Source: Acidobacteriota bacterium (lineage in GTDB: Bacteria > Acidobacteriota > Terriglobia > Versatilivoradales > Versatilivoraceae). From it: a DNA stretch of 56,303 bases. Where the stretch lies: the NCBI GenBank assembly GCA_028875575.1, contig JAPPDF010000020.1:1-56303 (forward strand). Reading direction: 5' to 3'. Below the pieces are notes generated by a model. That model ran no database searches, had not been told where the DNA came from, and was given only the letters and a program-made list of their open reading frames with translations. Numbering within the stretch: the stretch's first letter is position 1; each line of letters begins with the position of its first letter. Below are positions 9,191 through 17,863 of the stretch, in pieces. The position numbers were made by a program, and so were the translations under genes.

Positions 9191-10360
9191 TCAAGCCTCG
9201 AATAGATGCAGGTACTTTAACCCCGATCCGGTATTGAAGAGGACGACTTCGTCGGAAGGGCGGACAAAACCGGATCGGATCAGCTTCTTCAGAGCGGCCA
9301 GGGTGGCTCCGCCTTCGGGACAGACAAACAGACCTTCCGATCGCCCCATGGCTCTGGCATCGGCCAACATTTCTTCATCGGTTACGGCCACCGCCGTACC
9401 ACCGCTTTGACGCAGGATTTCCAGGATCAGGAAATCGCCGATGGCTCGCGGCACCCGCAATCCGGCCGCAAGTGTCGCGGCGGAGGACCAGGGTTCGCAT
9501 CTCGAGTGGCCTTGCTCGAACGCCCTTACGACCGGCGCACATCCGACAGCCTGAACGCTTACCATTTTGGGTTGCTTGGAATCGATCCAGCCCAGTTGCC
9601 GCATTTCATTGAAGGCCTTCCACATTCCCACCAGGCCTGTTCCTCCTCCGGTGGGATAAATGATGACGTCGGGCAGGCGCCACCGGAGCTGCTCGGCCAA
9701 TTCCAGACCCAGCGTCTTCTTGCCTTCGATCCGGTAGGGCTCCTTCAGGGTGGCGACGTCGAACCAGCCGTTGTCTTTGGATTCCCGGGCCACCAACCGG
9801 CCGCAATCGGTGATGAGACCATCCACCAAGTGGATGTGGGCTCCCAGGGTTTCGCACTCGATGCGGTTGGCGGGCGGGACATCCCGGGGCATGAAAACGT
9901 GGGCTTGCAGCCCGGCCTGGGCGGCGTAGGCCGCCAGTGCTCCACCCGCATTGCCGGCCGACGGAATTGCCAGATTTTCGGCACCCAGGGCCTTGGCCAT
10001 GGTTACCGCTGCCGATAGCCCCCGGGCTTTGAAAGAACCCGTGGGATTGGTGCCCTCGTCCTTGATCCAAAGTCGGGACAAGCCAAGGCTGGACGCCAGT
10101 CTCTCGGCATCGACCAGCGGAGTGCCGCCCTCGCCCAGGCTGATTCTGGCGTGCGAATTTCCCGGAGGCAACAGTTCCCGGTACCTCCACATCGTATGAG
10201 GTCGACTCCCGAGGACCTTCCGGGAAAGCTTCGCTCGGACTGCCGAAAGGTCATAGCGGACCAGCAAGGGGCTCCCGCAGGGACACAGGTTGATCAGTTG
10301 TCGCGGCGGCAGGATTTTCTCGCAGGCGCTGCATTCCAGATGGGTCACAAAGGGGTTCAC
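9191..10360 (-). CDS. thrC: Threonine synthase
   Basis: Protein of 389 residues. Converts O-phosphohomoserine to threonine with PLP. An N-terminal zinc-ribbon-like element has C10-x2-C13 and C26-x-C28, the PLP lysine is K111 in TGSFKARG, and the phosphate-binding Gly loop is PTGGGTGLVGMWK. The GTG at 10360 is chosen because a GGGAGG Shine-Dalgarno lies 8 bases upstream and the zinc-ribbon of related thrC products starts right after; the open frame extends 72 codons further upstream without conserved sequence and would overlap the divergent promoter at 10489-10516. The AlaX-like gene follows 58 bp downstream on the same strand. Related PLP enzymes (cysteate or threonine deaminase types) are less likely given the N-terminal Cys motif. 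Confidence 0.88.
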   Translation of the reverse strand: MNPFVTHLECSACEKILPPRQLINLCPCGSPLLVRYDLSAVRAKLSRKVLGSRPHTMWRYRELLPPGNSHARISLGEGGTPLVDAERLASSLGLSRLWIKDEGTNPTGSFKARGLSAAVTMAKALGAENLAIPSAGNAGGALAAYAAQAGLQAHVFMPRDVPPANRIECETLGAHIHLVDGLITDCGRLVARESKDNGWFDVATLKEPYRIEGKKTLGLELAEQLRWRLPDVIIYPTGGGTGLVGMWKAFNEMRQLGWIDSKQPKMVSVQAVGCAPVVRAFEQGHSRCEPWSSAATLAAGLRVPRAIGDFLILEILRQSGGTAVAVTDEEMLADARAMGRSEGLFVCPEGGATLAALKKLIRSGFVRPSDEVVLFNTGSGLKYLHLFEA

Positions 10361-10488
10361 CGCAGATACCTCCCGAAAGGAGGATAGTGAAGACGGACCA
10401 TTCGCCAGTATACCCCATGTCCCGCTTGCCTGAACCCATCCAGCGGTTGTCCAGCAGGGCACATCCCACCCTTGCAAAGGCATGAAAA

Positions 10489-10516
10489 TTGGGTTAAAAC
10501 CTTGATGCCGTAGAAT
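10489..10516 (+). promoter_or_regulatory. Candidate sigma70-type promoter for the TPR gene
   Basis: TTGGGT (10489-10494), 16-bp spacer, TAGAAT (10511-10516), about 95 bases before the GTG start of the exported TPR protein and in the intergenic gap opposite thrC. Confidence 0.5.
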
Positions 10517-10610
10517 CGAGCCCTCAAGGACCGTCGTGACAGTTCTTATCGACTTCGCCCTGACGCGGAGCCTCATGGACGGATCACGGCTGTCTCAAAG
10601 GAGGGGAAAC

Positions 10611-11693
10611 GTGGCAAAGCTCTCAAGCAGGATCGGTTGCCTGAAGGACCCTGCCAGACTGATGCCGGTTGTGCTGCTAGTGGTATTGGTTGTCTCTGCT
10701 TCCGCGCTCGCCCAGCAGAAGAAGGATGCTCCCCGGCCCAAGACCAGAGCCGAATTCGACGCCTACACCCAGCTTTACAACGAGAAGGATATGCGCCGAA
10801 AGGCGATGCTGGCCGGAAAGTTCATCGCCGACTTTCCCGAGTCCGACTACCTCCTCGGCGCCTATCAATTGGATATTCAGGCCAATGACGCGTTGGGCAA
10901 CCATGAGAAGGTGGTTTCAGCGGGAGAGAGGGCATTGCAAGAGTTCCCCGAGGCCGGCAAGGCGCCCAAGATTTTCATCCTTCAGCGGATGATCCGCAGC
11001 TACCAGCAGCTCAACGATCCTCCCAAGACCATCGAGGCGGCCGAGAGGCTGCTGACGGTGGAGTCCAGCCACTTGCCGACCCTCCTCACGCTCTCGATGG
11101 TGCTTCCGAGGTTCCTGCCCGAGGACGAGACGGGCCGGGCCCGGCAATTGGGCAGAGCGCTTGAAATCGCTCAACGGGCCCAGCGCCGGGTCGAAGCCAT
11201 TGTCAGCGGACCCAAGCCGTCAGCAATGACGGCAGCTCAATGGGTCCGGCAAAAGGCAGACCTGCCTGCCCGCGTTCATTCCGCCCTGGGTTTGATTTAC
11301 TTCAATAGCAAGGACTATCCGAGTGCCATCGAGGAGTACGAGAAAGCGACCGCTCTGGCCAGGGGTGACAGCGTCGATTTCTACAGGATGGGGATCGCCT
11401 ACTATTATCAGGCACTGGCCGTCAGCCAGGAGCTGGCTGAATGGGATCAGAAGGAAAACCCCGATACCGCGGCCAAAGAGGAAAAGGAGGCCCAGTTTGC
11501 TTCCTGGAGGGACAAGGCCATCACTGCCCTGGCCAAGGTGATCGTGTTGCGGGAAAACGCCCCTGCTCAGGTGGTTGAGTCCGCCAGGGCTCAGTTGGAG
11601 AGTCTCTACAAGAGCAGGAACAACGACTCTCTGGATGGATTGGAAGCGGTGATCGCTGAGGCTGACAGAGAGTTGAGGAACGGGACTCGGTGA
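10611..11693 (+). CDS. Exported tetratricopeptide-repeat protein
   Basis: Protein of 360 residues. The GTG start at 10611 has an AAAGGAGGGG Shine-Dalgarno (10597-10606); longer frames upstream lack one. An N-terminal hydrophobic segment (MPVVLLVVLVVSASALAQ) predicts export. The rest is helical with TPR-like units, clearest at about 230-275 (ALGLIYFNSKDYPSAIEEYEKA). The C-terminus LESLYKSRNNDSLDGLEAVI is closely echoed by the TPR protein at 37711-38766 (LESLYRTTHQNSLDGLQDLL), so the two are paralogues of the same architecture. Probably a periplasmic scaffold; no partner is evident from its divergent neighbours. Confidence 0.82.
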   Translation: MAKLSSRIGCLKDPARLMPVVLLVVLVVSASALAQQKKDAPRPKTRAEFDAYTQLYNEKDMRRKAMLAGKFIADFPESDYLLGAYQLDIQANDALGNHEKVVSAGERALQEFPEAGKAPKIFILQRMIRSYQQLNDPPKTIEAAERLLTVESSHLPTLLTLSMVLPRFLPEDETGRARQLGRALEIAQRAQRRVEAIVSGPKPSAMTAAQWVRQKADLPARVHSALGLIYFNSKDYPSAIEEYEKATALARGDSVDFYRMGIAYYYQALAVSQELAEWDQKENPDTAAKEEKEAQFASWRDKAITALAKVIVLRENAPAQVVESARAQLESLYKSRNNDSLDGLEAVIAEADRELRNGTR

Positions 11694-11703
11694 ATTGACG
11701 GCG

Positions 11704-12282
11704 CTACGGCGACAGGGCCGTCAGCAAGTCGGAGCGGTCCATGGGGCGAGGCGTTTGCACCAGTACTGAGAATCGCCGGCGTGGATCGGCCTGGTGGGTG
11801 ACCGAGTAGCTGTTCCGGCCGAACAGCCCATCGCAAAAGGAGCTGATCTCGGGGCTCAGCGAAGCGTAGGTCTCCTGGTTATTGGGGGCCAGCAGTCGAT
11901 CGTTGACGCCAATCTCGAATGCCCGGCTCGCGAAGCCCAGCTTCCCCTCCAGGCGTCCATCCTCCTCCAATCTCCTGCAGGTCATCAGCACTGCCCGCAA
12001 GGCCTGGCGAAAGCGGTCATGGTTTTCGCCCTTCAGCCTTGCCTTGCGGTTGTAGCGAACGCCGAGACGGTTGTCGCTCCAGTCGAGGCTGAAATCGGCT
12101 TCATGGCCCACCAGAAGAATGCCGGGGCCGGCGGGCACATGGCGGTAGTCGGCCACATCCACCAGCGTTTCCTCACAACTCTGCTCCCTCACCCAGTCAT
12201 GAAAGATCGGGATCAAGGGCTCCAGGTCAACCATGCCTGAGTGCTCGAGGTGCAGCTTCAGGTAGAGGTGTTGGATTTCCAT
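11704..12282 (-). CDS. Conserved protein of unknown function linked to nitrite/sulfite reductase
   Basis: Protein of 192 residues that I do not recognise as a named family. It has no signal peptide or membrane segment. Features seen are a basic central RYNRKARLKGENHDRFRQAL stretch, a CRRLEEDGRLEGKLGFA helix-turn region, and a C-terminus with DPRRRFSVLVQTPRPMDR. It begins 10 bp after the stop codon of the nitrite/sulfite reductase on the same strand, so the two are almost certainly co-transcribed. A role as an assembly, electron-transfer or regulatory partner of the reductase is inference only. Confidence 0.7.
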   Translation of the reverse strand: MEIQHLYLKLHLEHSGMVDLEPLIPIFHDWVREQSCEETLVDVADYRHVPAGPGILLVGHEADFSLDWSDNRLGVRYNRKARLKGENHDRFRQALRAVLMTCRRLEEDGRLEGKLGFASRAFEIGVNDRLLAPNNQETYASLSPEISSFCDGLFGRNSYSVTHQADPRRRFSVLVQTPRPMDRSDLLTALSP

Positions 12283-12292
12283 TCGGTAAGAA

Positions 12293-14566
12293 TCAAGCAG
12301 TAGCCGCGCTGGGAGTAAGTCCCATGCGGTTGAAGCAGCCGTGGCAGGCCTCGATAAAGAGCTGGGCCTCCTCGATCAGCCGCCTGGAAGATTCCCGCGT
12401 GTGGCCGTTTCCCGAGCTTCGGTGGGCGGCGAAGAGGTAGTTGGCGAACTTGGGACCGGCAAAGGGATCGAAGATTTTCCGGGTGTCGAAATATCGAGTG
12501 CGGAACTCGGCTATGATGACATCCTGATCATCGGCAACATCCAAAAACTCTAATTTAATCAGTCCCTTGGCAGCATGGAGCATGGCTCCGTAGGCGGTCT
12601 CGCCGGCCTTCTGGAAATTGCTCCCCTCGGCAAGTACCTGTGCCTCGAAGACCTGACGCTCGGCCGCCACCAAATCGAACTCCACCGCGGTGACTACCTC
12701 GCCGGCGCACTCGCCTTTTCCAATGTCGCTGATGCTGTATTCTCTGGGGTCCCCCCAGTCGCTGAAGTAGGAGCGGTCGGCTTCATAGCCGGGAACCTTG
12801 GCCAGATCCTCCAACAACTTTCGGACCTGCAGCTTCCCGGTGCGTTTGACGAATTCCTGAAAGTTCTCTCCCTGCAGGCGATCACTGACATAGCGTTCTC
12901 CCAGGCGGGAAACCACCTCGGGGATATTCTTGGAGGGGATGGCAACGATGGGCAGGCCGTAGGAGGCAGCATTTTGGGTCCACTGGCCTCCCAGAACCAC
13001 CTGAAAATGGGGTACGGCGTAACCACCAACCTTTCGACTCACTCCATAAAACCCCAGGTCGGCGATGTGATGCTGGCCACAACTGTTGAAGCAGCCGCTG
13101 ACCTTGATGTGCAGATCCTGGATGGCTTGATCCATCTCCGCACCCTTGTCGGCCAACCGGCGTTGGAGTTCGGCAGCCAGCCCCCTCGATGAAGAGATCC
13201 CCAGCTTGCAGGTGTCTGTACCCGGACAGGCCACCACATCGACGATGTTGCTTGCCCCGGGCTGGGCCAATTGGGCCGATTCCAGGGCTTGGTAGAGTTG
13301 GGCAAGGTCGCTTCGACGCACCCAGCGCAGGACGATGTTTTGTTCCACGGTCGTGCGTACCCCATCCGGAGTGAAGCGGCGGGCGATGTCCGCCAGAGAG
13401 CGAAGCTGATCGGAACTGATATCCCCCACGGGCAGGCTGACGGTGGCAACCACAAAGCCTGTCTGTCTTTGTGGCCGTACGTTGGTCTTCAACCACTGCT
13501 GGAATTCGGGCGACGCCGCCCCCGGCTCGGACAGGTCGTCGCCCGCCATGGCCGATTCTTCCCCGGATGCCGCCAGCGCCTCATCGACATATTGCTGCCA
13601 TCGGGGATCCCGAGGAAGGCGGTCGCGCTCTTCCAGAACCAGGGCCTTGAACTTCTCGATGCCCAGGTCGTGCACCAGGAACTTGATTCGGGCTCTGGCT
13701 CGATTCTTCTTCTCGCCGAGTCGGCCGAACACGCGGGCAATGGCCTGTGCGGTCGGTAGCAGTTGTTCCGGAAGCAGGAACTCATCGAAGAGTTTGGCCT
13801 GATAAGGAACGGCCCCCAATCCGCCGCCGACATACAGTTCAAACCCGCGGGCTTCGACGCCGTTCTCCCTGCGAGTCACGGCGATGGCGCCCAGATCGTG
13901 CATGGTGGTGAGTCCGCAGGCGTGCTGGCTACATCCACTGAAGGCCGGTTTGAATTTTCTGCCGAAGTTCTGGCAGTCGGGGTGGCCCAGCAGGAATCGG
14001 GACAGAGCCTTGGCATAGGGAGTTACATCGAATGCCTCGTCCGGGCAGACCCCGGAATAGGGGCAGGCGGTGACGTTGCGAACCGAATTGCCGCAAGCCT
14101 CACGAGTGGTGATTCCGACCGCCGCCAATCGTCGCATCAGAGTCGGAGTGTCCTCCATGTGAACGAAGTGTAGCTGGAAGTCCTGCCGGGTGGTGATGTG
14201 GGAGATACCGTCGGAGTACTCCTCGGCCAGGTCGGCCATCACCTCGAGTTGAGCGGGATCGAGTCCACCGTAGGGAATTTTGATTCGCTGCATACCCGGG
14301 GCATCCCAGAGGGTGTTGGGGCCCTTGGTCGGATTGGTGGTGGGATACTCCAGGGATCTGGCGACTTTGCCGTCGTGCCGTTGACCGTTGTCGTATCGCT
14401 GTCCGTAAACGCCACGTCGCAGCCGGGTCTCCGCGAAGACCCGCTCATCCACCTTCCCCTGTCGCCGCAAGTCGATCTCGGTTTCGAAGATATCGATTTC
14501 CCGGTTCAGGGGCTCGGCGATTTCGCCTGCAAGCCGTTCTTTCCAAAGATGGTTGGAAGCTTTCAT
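12293..14566 (-). CDS. Ferredoxin-type nitrite/sulfite reductase (siroheme, 4Fe-4S)
   Basis: Protein of 757 residues. Six-electron reduction of nitrite to ammonia or sulfite to sulfide. It contains the tandem ferredoxin-like/siroheme halves of the family; the cluster-siroheme cysteines are C447 and C453 (CPGTDTC) and C492 and C496 (CFNSC). The N-terminal half also carries C168/C174 (CPYSGVC) and C212/C217 (CSQHAC), an echo of the same quartet. Residues after about 600 form an additional helical C-terminal domain beyond the usual reductase core. Nitrite versus sulfite preference cannot be settled from sequence. A good promoter (TTGCAA-N17-TAGAAT) lies 88-117 bases upstream, its -35 within an adjacent repeat. 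An unknown 192-aa gene follows by 10 bp. Confidence 0.9.
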   Translation of the reverse strand: MKASNHLWKERLAGEIAEPLNREIDIFETEIDLRRQGKVDERVFAETRLRRGVYGQRYDNGQRHDGKVARSLEYPTTNPTKGPNTLWDAPGMQRIKIPYGGLDPAQLEVMADLAEEYSDGISHITTRQDFQLHFVHMEDTPTLMRRLAAVGITTREACGNSVRNVTACPYSGVCPDEAFDVTPYAKALSRFLLGHPDCQNFGRKFKPAFSGCSQHACGLTTMHDLGAIAVTRRENGVEARGFELYVGGGLGAVPYQAKLFDEFLLPEQLLPTAQAIARVFGRLGEKKNRARARIKFLVHDLGIEKFKALVLEERDRLPRDPRWQQYVDEALAASGEESAMAGDDLSEPGAASPEFQQWLKTNVRPQRQTGFVVATVSLPVGDISSDQLRSLADIARRFTPDGVRTTVEQNIVLRWVRRSDLAQLYQALESAQLAQPGASNIVDVVACPGTDTCKLGISSSRGLAAELQRRLADKGAEMDQAIQDLHIKVSGCFNSCGQHHIADLGFYGVSRKVGGYAVPHFQVVLGGQWTQNAASYGLPIVAIPSKNIPEVVSRLGERYVSDRLQGENFQEFVKRTGKLQVRKLLEDLAKVPGYEADRSYFSDWGDPREYSISDIGKGECAGEVVTAVEFDLVAAERQVFEAQVLAEGSNFQKAGETAYGAMLHAAKGLIKLEFLDVADDQDVIIAEFRTRYFDTRKIFDPFAGPKFANYLFAAHRSSGNGHTRESSRRLIEEAQLFIEACHGCFNRMGLTPSAATA

Positions 14567-14654
14567 TCAGGGTTCTCCCTGGCGGTGTCGGTGAAGGAAA
14601 CCACCGATGGTTCAAGCCGAGATGCCGTTAACTCCCGAACCGCTCGGAGAGCCT

Positions 14655-14683
14655 ATTCTATAGTCAGGGGGAGCTTTTTGCAA
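14655..14683 (-). promoter_or_regulatory. Promoter of nitrite/sulfite reductase with repeat-borne -35
   Basis: On the minus strand TTGCAA (14683-14678), 17-bp spacer, TAGAAT (14660-14655). The -35 hexamer is part of the terminal inverted repeat of the family-2 element that starts at 14674; the -10 lies just outside it. The ATG is at 14566. Confidence 0.6.
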
Positions 14684-14864
14684 AATTCGCAACGGGGCAG
14701 GTCATTTTGCCGGCGAACGTGATGTTCTGCCTTTTTCGATATCGGGTGCGACCTGGTGAAAAATGCTGTCTAACCACAAAAAGCACAAAAGTCACCAATT
14801 GTGTTTTGTGCCTTTTGTGGCCATTCCCGGCAAGGATCCCGCTGCCGCATTTCGCAAATGCCTC
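14674..14864 (+). repeat. Family-2 dispersed repeat, copy A
   Basis: About 190 bp bounded by inverted ends (TTTTTGCAAAATTCGCAACG at left; GCTGCCGCATTTCGCAAATG at right). Inside is a long hairpin with arms CCACAAAAAGCACAAAA and TTTTGTGCCTTTTGTGG, and the sequence GCGACCTGGTGAAAAATGC, which resembles the end of the family-1 element. Three relatives occur at 21821-21928, 26673-26887 and 51798-52042. It fills most of the 326-bp gap between the reductase and the dehydratase. Confidence 0.8.
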
Positions 14865-14892
14865 GGCTGACCAAAATGTTCCCGCGCCGCAA

Positions 14893-16887
14893 TCAGCTTT
14901 GGTTTTCCTGTGCCCGGGCGCCGGCCTCCAGGGTCCTGACAATGGTCTCCACATCGAAGACACAGCCACCCCAGGTCCCCCCGCTCACCTGCTGCAGGGC
15001 CGCCCAGAGACGCGAGTCACCGGGAAGCCGGCTGTCGTGAGTGAGGTGGTCTGGCGCTGCCCGCGACGCCAGGATTTCGCTTCCGGCTACGGCTCCAAGC
15101 ACTTTCCCCTCGTAGCCCACCAGGTCGACACTTCCCTCCAACCGATTTCGATCGATGACGATTTGTATGATGTCGCCGTCTCTGACCTTGCCGATCGGCC
15201 CGCCGGCCAGCGCCTCCGGGCCGACATGGCCGATACAGGCTCCCGTGGAGACTCCTGAAAAGCGGGCGTCGGTCACCACAGCGATGTGTTTCCCGAAGGA
15301 GAGGTGTTTCAGAGCGGATGTGATCTGGTAAATTTCTTCCATCCCCGATCCGGCCGGGCCGCGACAGATCAATACCACGATATCCCCAGGCTTGACCCGG
15401 TCTTGCTGCCGGCTCTTGATGGCGGCAATGGCGTCGGTCTCCCTGGTAAATACCCGGGCCGGACCTACCTTGCGGTAGACGCCGTCCGGATCGACCACCG
15501 ACGGATCGATGGCCGTGCTCTTGATCACCGAGCCCTCCGGAGCCAGGTTCCCCCCGGGAAGGGTAACGGTGCTGGTCAATCCCCGTCGTCGAGCCTCTGC
15601 GGGGCTCATGATCACGTCGTCCGGGTCGACGCCGTCCAGTTCCCCAAGCCTGCGGCGCAAGTCACGTCGCCGGTCGGATCGCTCCCACCATTCCAGGACC
15701 TCCCCCAGGGACAGCCCGCTGACGGTCTGGGCATCCAGATGCAGGAGTTCGAGATCCCGCAGGTGCAGCATGACCTCGGGGACGCCTCCGGCAAGGAAGA
15801 CGCGAACCGTCGGATGGTGCCGGGGGCCGTTGGGCAGTACATCCACGATGCGCGGCACCCGGCGGTTCATTGCGGCCCAGTCAGCCGCCGTTGGACGCCG
15901 TAGTCCGGCTCCATGGGCGATAGCCGGGAGGTGCAGGAGCAGGTTGGTGGACCCGCCAAAGGCGGCATGCACAGCCATCGCATTGTGAATGGACTTCTCG
16001 GTCAACAGCCGGCCCGTGCTGAGGTTTTCTCTCTCCAGCAACATTAGCGCCCGTGCCGACCGGCGAGCCATGTCGAGCCATATCTCCTGGCCCGATGGAG
16101 CCAAAGCCGAGTGCGGCAGGGCCAGACCCAGGGCTTCTCCGACGACCTGCGCCGTGGCCGCCGTTCCCAGAAACTGGCAGCCGCCCCCCGGAGAGGCGCA
16201 GGCCCGGCACAGAGCTTCGGCGGCATCCTCCAGAGTGGCTTCTCCGTGGGCAAAGCGCGATCCAATGGATTGGACGGTGCCGGCATCCTCTCCCTCGGCA
16301 GGAGGTAGAGTCACCCCCCCGGGGACCAGGACGCAGGGCAGATCTCGGGTTGAGGCCAAAGCCATCATCATGGCAGGCAGTCCCTTGTCGCAGGTGGCCA
16401 CTCCCATTACGCCGCTGCGGGTGGGCAGCGATCGGATCTGACGGCGAAAAATCTGGGCGGCGTCGTTGCGGTAAGGGAGGCTGTCCATCATTCCCGGCGT
16501 GCCCTGAGTGCGACCATCGCAGGGGTCGGTACAGTAGGCGGCATAGGGAATGCAGCCGGAGGCGCGGATCTCTTCCGCGGCCGCCTGCATTAACAGTCCT
16601 ACCTCCCAATGTCCCACGTGGTAGCCCAGAGCCAGAGGCCGTCCGTCCGGGGCCCGAATGCCCCCCTGGGTGCTCAGGATGAGAAACTCCCTTCGACCCA
16701 GTTCGGAGGGATTCCAGCCCATGCCCGCATTTTGACTGAAGGCGAAGAGGTTGCCGCTGGGAGCGTGGCGGAGCAAGTCCTCGTTGATCGGAACACGGCC
16801 CTCCGGGCCCCGCGCCTTGGTGCGGATCTCATACAGAGCCGGATCGTTGGAATCGAGAATGCGGTTGTTCCCTTCCCCATGGCTCAT
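14893..16887 (-). CDS. IlvD/Edd-family sugar-acid dehydratase (YjhG/YagF type, D-xylonate dehydratase-like)
   Basis: Protein of 664 residues, the size of the YjhG/YagF branch and longer than IlvD. These Fe-S enzymes dehydrate aldonic acids to 2-keto-3-deoxy acids. Likely cluster cysteines are C123 (DPCDGRTQG), C166 (ATCDKG) and C237 (GGCQFLGTA), matching the three-Cys pattern of the family; the C-terminal half carries [12 protein letters not shown] and the substrate/Mg region. The ATG at 16887 has a GGGGAGG Shine-Dalgarno. It lies downstream of, and is co-directional with, a KDPG-type aldolase and a PfkB-family sugar kinase, so the three make a plausible sugar-acid route to pyruvate. The exact substrate (xylonate, gluconate, galactonate) is not determined by sequence inspection. 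Confidence 0.85.
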   Translation of the reverse strand: MSHGEGNNRILDSNDPALYEIRTKARGPEGRVPINEDLLRHAPSGNLFAFSQNAGMGWNPSELGRREFLILSTQGGIRAPDGRPLALGYHVGHWEVGLLMQAAAEEIRASGCIPYAAYCTDPCDGRTQGTPGMMDSLPYRNDAAQIFRRQIRSLPTRSGVMGVATCDKGLPAMMMALASTRDLPCVLVPGGVTLPPAEGEDAGTVQSIGSRFAHGEATLEDAAEALCRACASPGGGCQFLGTAATAQVVGEALGLALPHSALAPSGQEIWLDMARRSARALMLLERENLSTGRLLTEKSIHNAMAVHAAFGGSTNLLLHLPAIAHGAGLRRPTAADWAAMNRRVPRIVDVLPNGPRHHPTVRVFLAGGVPEVMLHLRDLELLHLDAQTVSGLSLGEVLEWWERSDRRRDLRRRLGELDGVDPDDVIMSPAEARRRGLTSTVTLPGGNLAPEGSVIKSTAIDPSVVDPDGVYRKVGPARVFTRETDAIAAIKSRQQDRVKPGDIVVLICRGPAGSGMEEIYQITSALKHLSFGKHIAVVTDARFSGVSTGACIGHVGPEALAGGPIGKVRDGDIIQIVIDRNRLEGSVDLVGYEGKVLGAVAGSEILASRAAPDHLTHDSRLPGDSRLWAALQQVSGGTWGGCVFDVETIVRTLEAGARAQENQS

Positions 16888-17055
16888 AGTGAGCCTCCCC
16901 AATCGTTTGTTTTAAATGTGTGCCGCCGCCGACGACAGGCGGATCATTCGAGAGTGAAGTAATCTGAAATCGACCATCCATTCGTGACCCTTGCATTCCG
17001 TCGCGGTCAACCTCAAACCCTTAGTGGCCCTTCGTGAATCTTCGTGTGTCTTGGT

Positions 17056-17080
17056 GGATAACTCTTTTTCTCTGTTTCAG
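17056..17080 (+). repeat. Short dispersed repeat (GGATAACTCTTTTT type)
   Basis: GGATAACTCTTTTTCTCTG followed by TTTCAG, preceded by CCTTCGTG-like words. The reverse complement with near-identical sequence lies at 40601-40634 and a degenerate relative at 26969-27058. Located between the aldolase and the dehydratase. Confidence 0.5.
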
Positions 17081-17099
17081 GTCGCCCCGCTGGCCGGGT

Positions 17100-17747
17100 T
17101 CAGGAGGTTCGGCCTTTTGCGACCTCAGCCACAAAAGCCGCCGCGCGGCGGCGCAGGTCCTCCATGTTGCCCGAGTCGAGCAGCTTCTGGTTGATCAGGC
17201 TGCTTCCGACCCCCAGCACAGCAGCTCCGTTTCTGATGAAGTCGGCTGCCGTATCCAGGTTCACTCCTCCGACCGGAACGATCTCCAGTTGGGGCAGTGG
17301 CGCCCGAATGGCCTTGATGTAAGCGGGTCCGCCAACGTCCGCCGGGAACAGCTTGATCATGGAGGCGCCCGCTTCCCAGGCGGTCAGCATTTCGGTGGGG
17401 GTGTAGCAGCCCGGAAACACCGGTACGCCGTACCTGAGGCAGAGCGCCACCATTTCCGGGTTGAGGGTCGGCGCCACCACGAAGTCGGCCCCGGCCAGAA
17501 TGGCGGCACGAGCCGTTTCGGGGTCGAGTACCGTGCCTGCTCCAAAAAGGGTTTCCCCGCGGTATCGCCGGCTGGCCGTACGAATGGTCTCAATGGCACC
17601 CGGAGTGGTCATGGTGACCTCGATGGCCCGCACGCCGCCTGCCCTTATGGCGTCAGCAGCGGCAATCAACTGATCGGAACTGTCCGCCCGCATAATGGCA
17701 ATCAATCCCGTCTGCCTCATCAGGTCCAGCTTTTGGTCCTTGGTCAT
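17100..17747 (-). CDS. KDPG/KHG-type 2-keto-3-deoxy-acid aldolase
   Basis: Protein of 215 residues. Class I aldolase cleaving 2-keto-3-deoxy-6-phosphogluconate (or 4-hydroxy-2-oxoglutarate or similar) to pyruvate and an aldehyde. Family marks are E43 in IEVTMTTPGA, GAGTVLDPETA, the Schiff-base lysine K132 in SMIKLFPADVGGP, and PVGGVNLDT. Residue numbers correspond closely to those known for the E. coli enzyme (E45, K133). I start at ATG 17747; the frame extends 19 codons upstream with a basic sequence that is not conserved. Flanked on the same strand by the sugar kinase (upstream) and dehydratase (downstream), which supports an Entner-Doudoroff-like role. Confidence 0.92.
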   Translation of the reverse strand: MTKDQKLDLMRQTGLIAIMRADSSDQLIAAADAIRAGGVRAIEVTMTTPGAIETIRTASRRYRGETLFGAGTVLDPETARAAILAGADFVVAPTLNPEMVALCLRYGVPVFPGCYTPTEMLTAWEAGASMIKLFPADVGGPAYIKAIRAPLPQLEIVPVGGVNLDTAADFIRNGAAVLGVGSSLINQKLLDSGNMEDLRRRAAAFVAEVAKGRTS

Positions 17748-17863
17748 GGTGAACGCCCTCCGGCATGCTTTCTTGACGGGCCGCCGGTAAGTGATAAAAA
17801 CCACTTCATTTCAGTAACTTGAGTGTCCCGTGTTCCAGTATTCCCAAAGCAGTCTGGCATCCA

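Noticed and set aside
10361-10576. Upstream extension of threonine synthase to an earlier start
   Set aside because: No conserved sequence, a better Shine-Dalgarno at the GTG 10360, and it would overlap the divergent TPR promoter.
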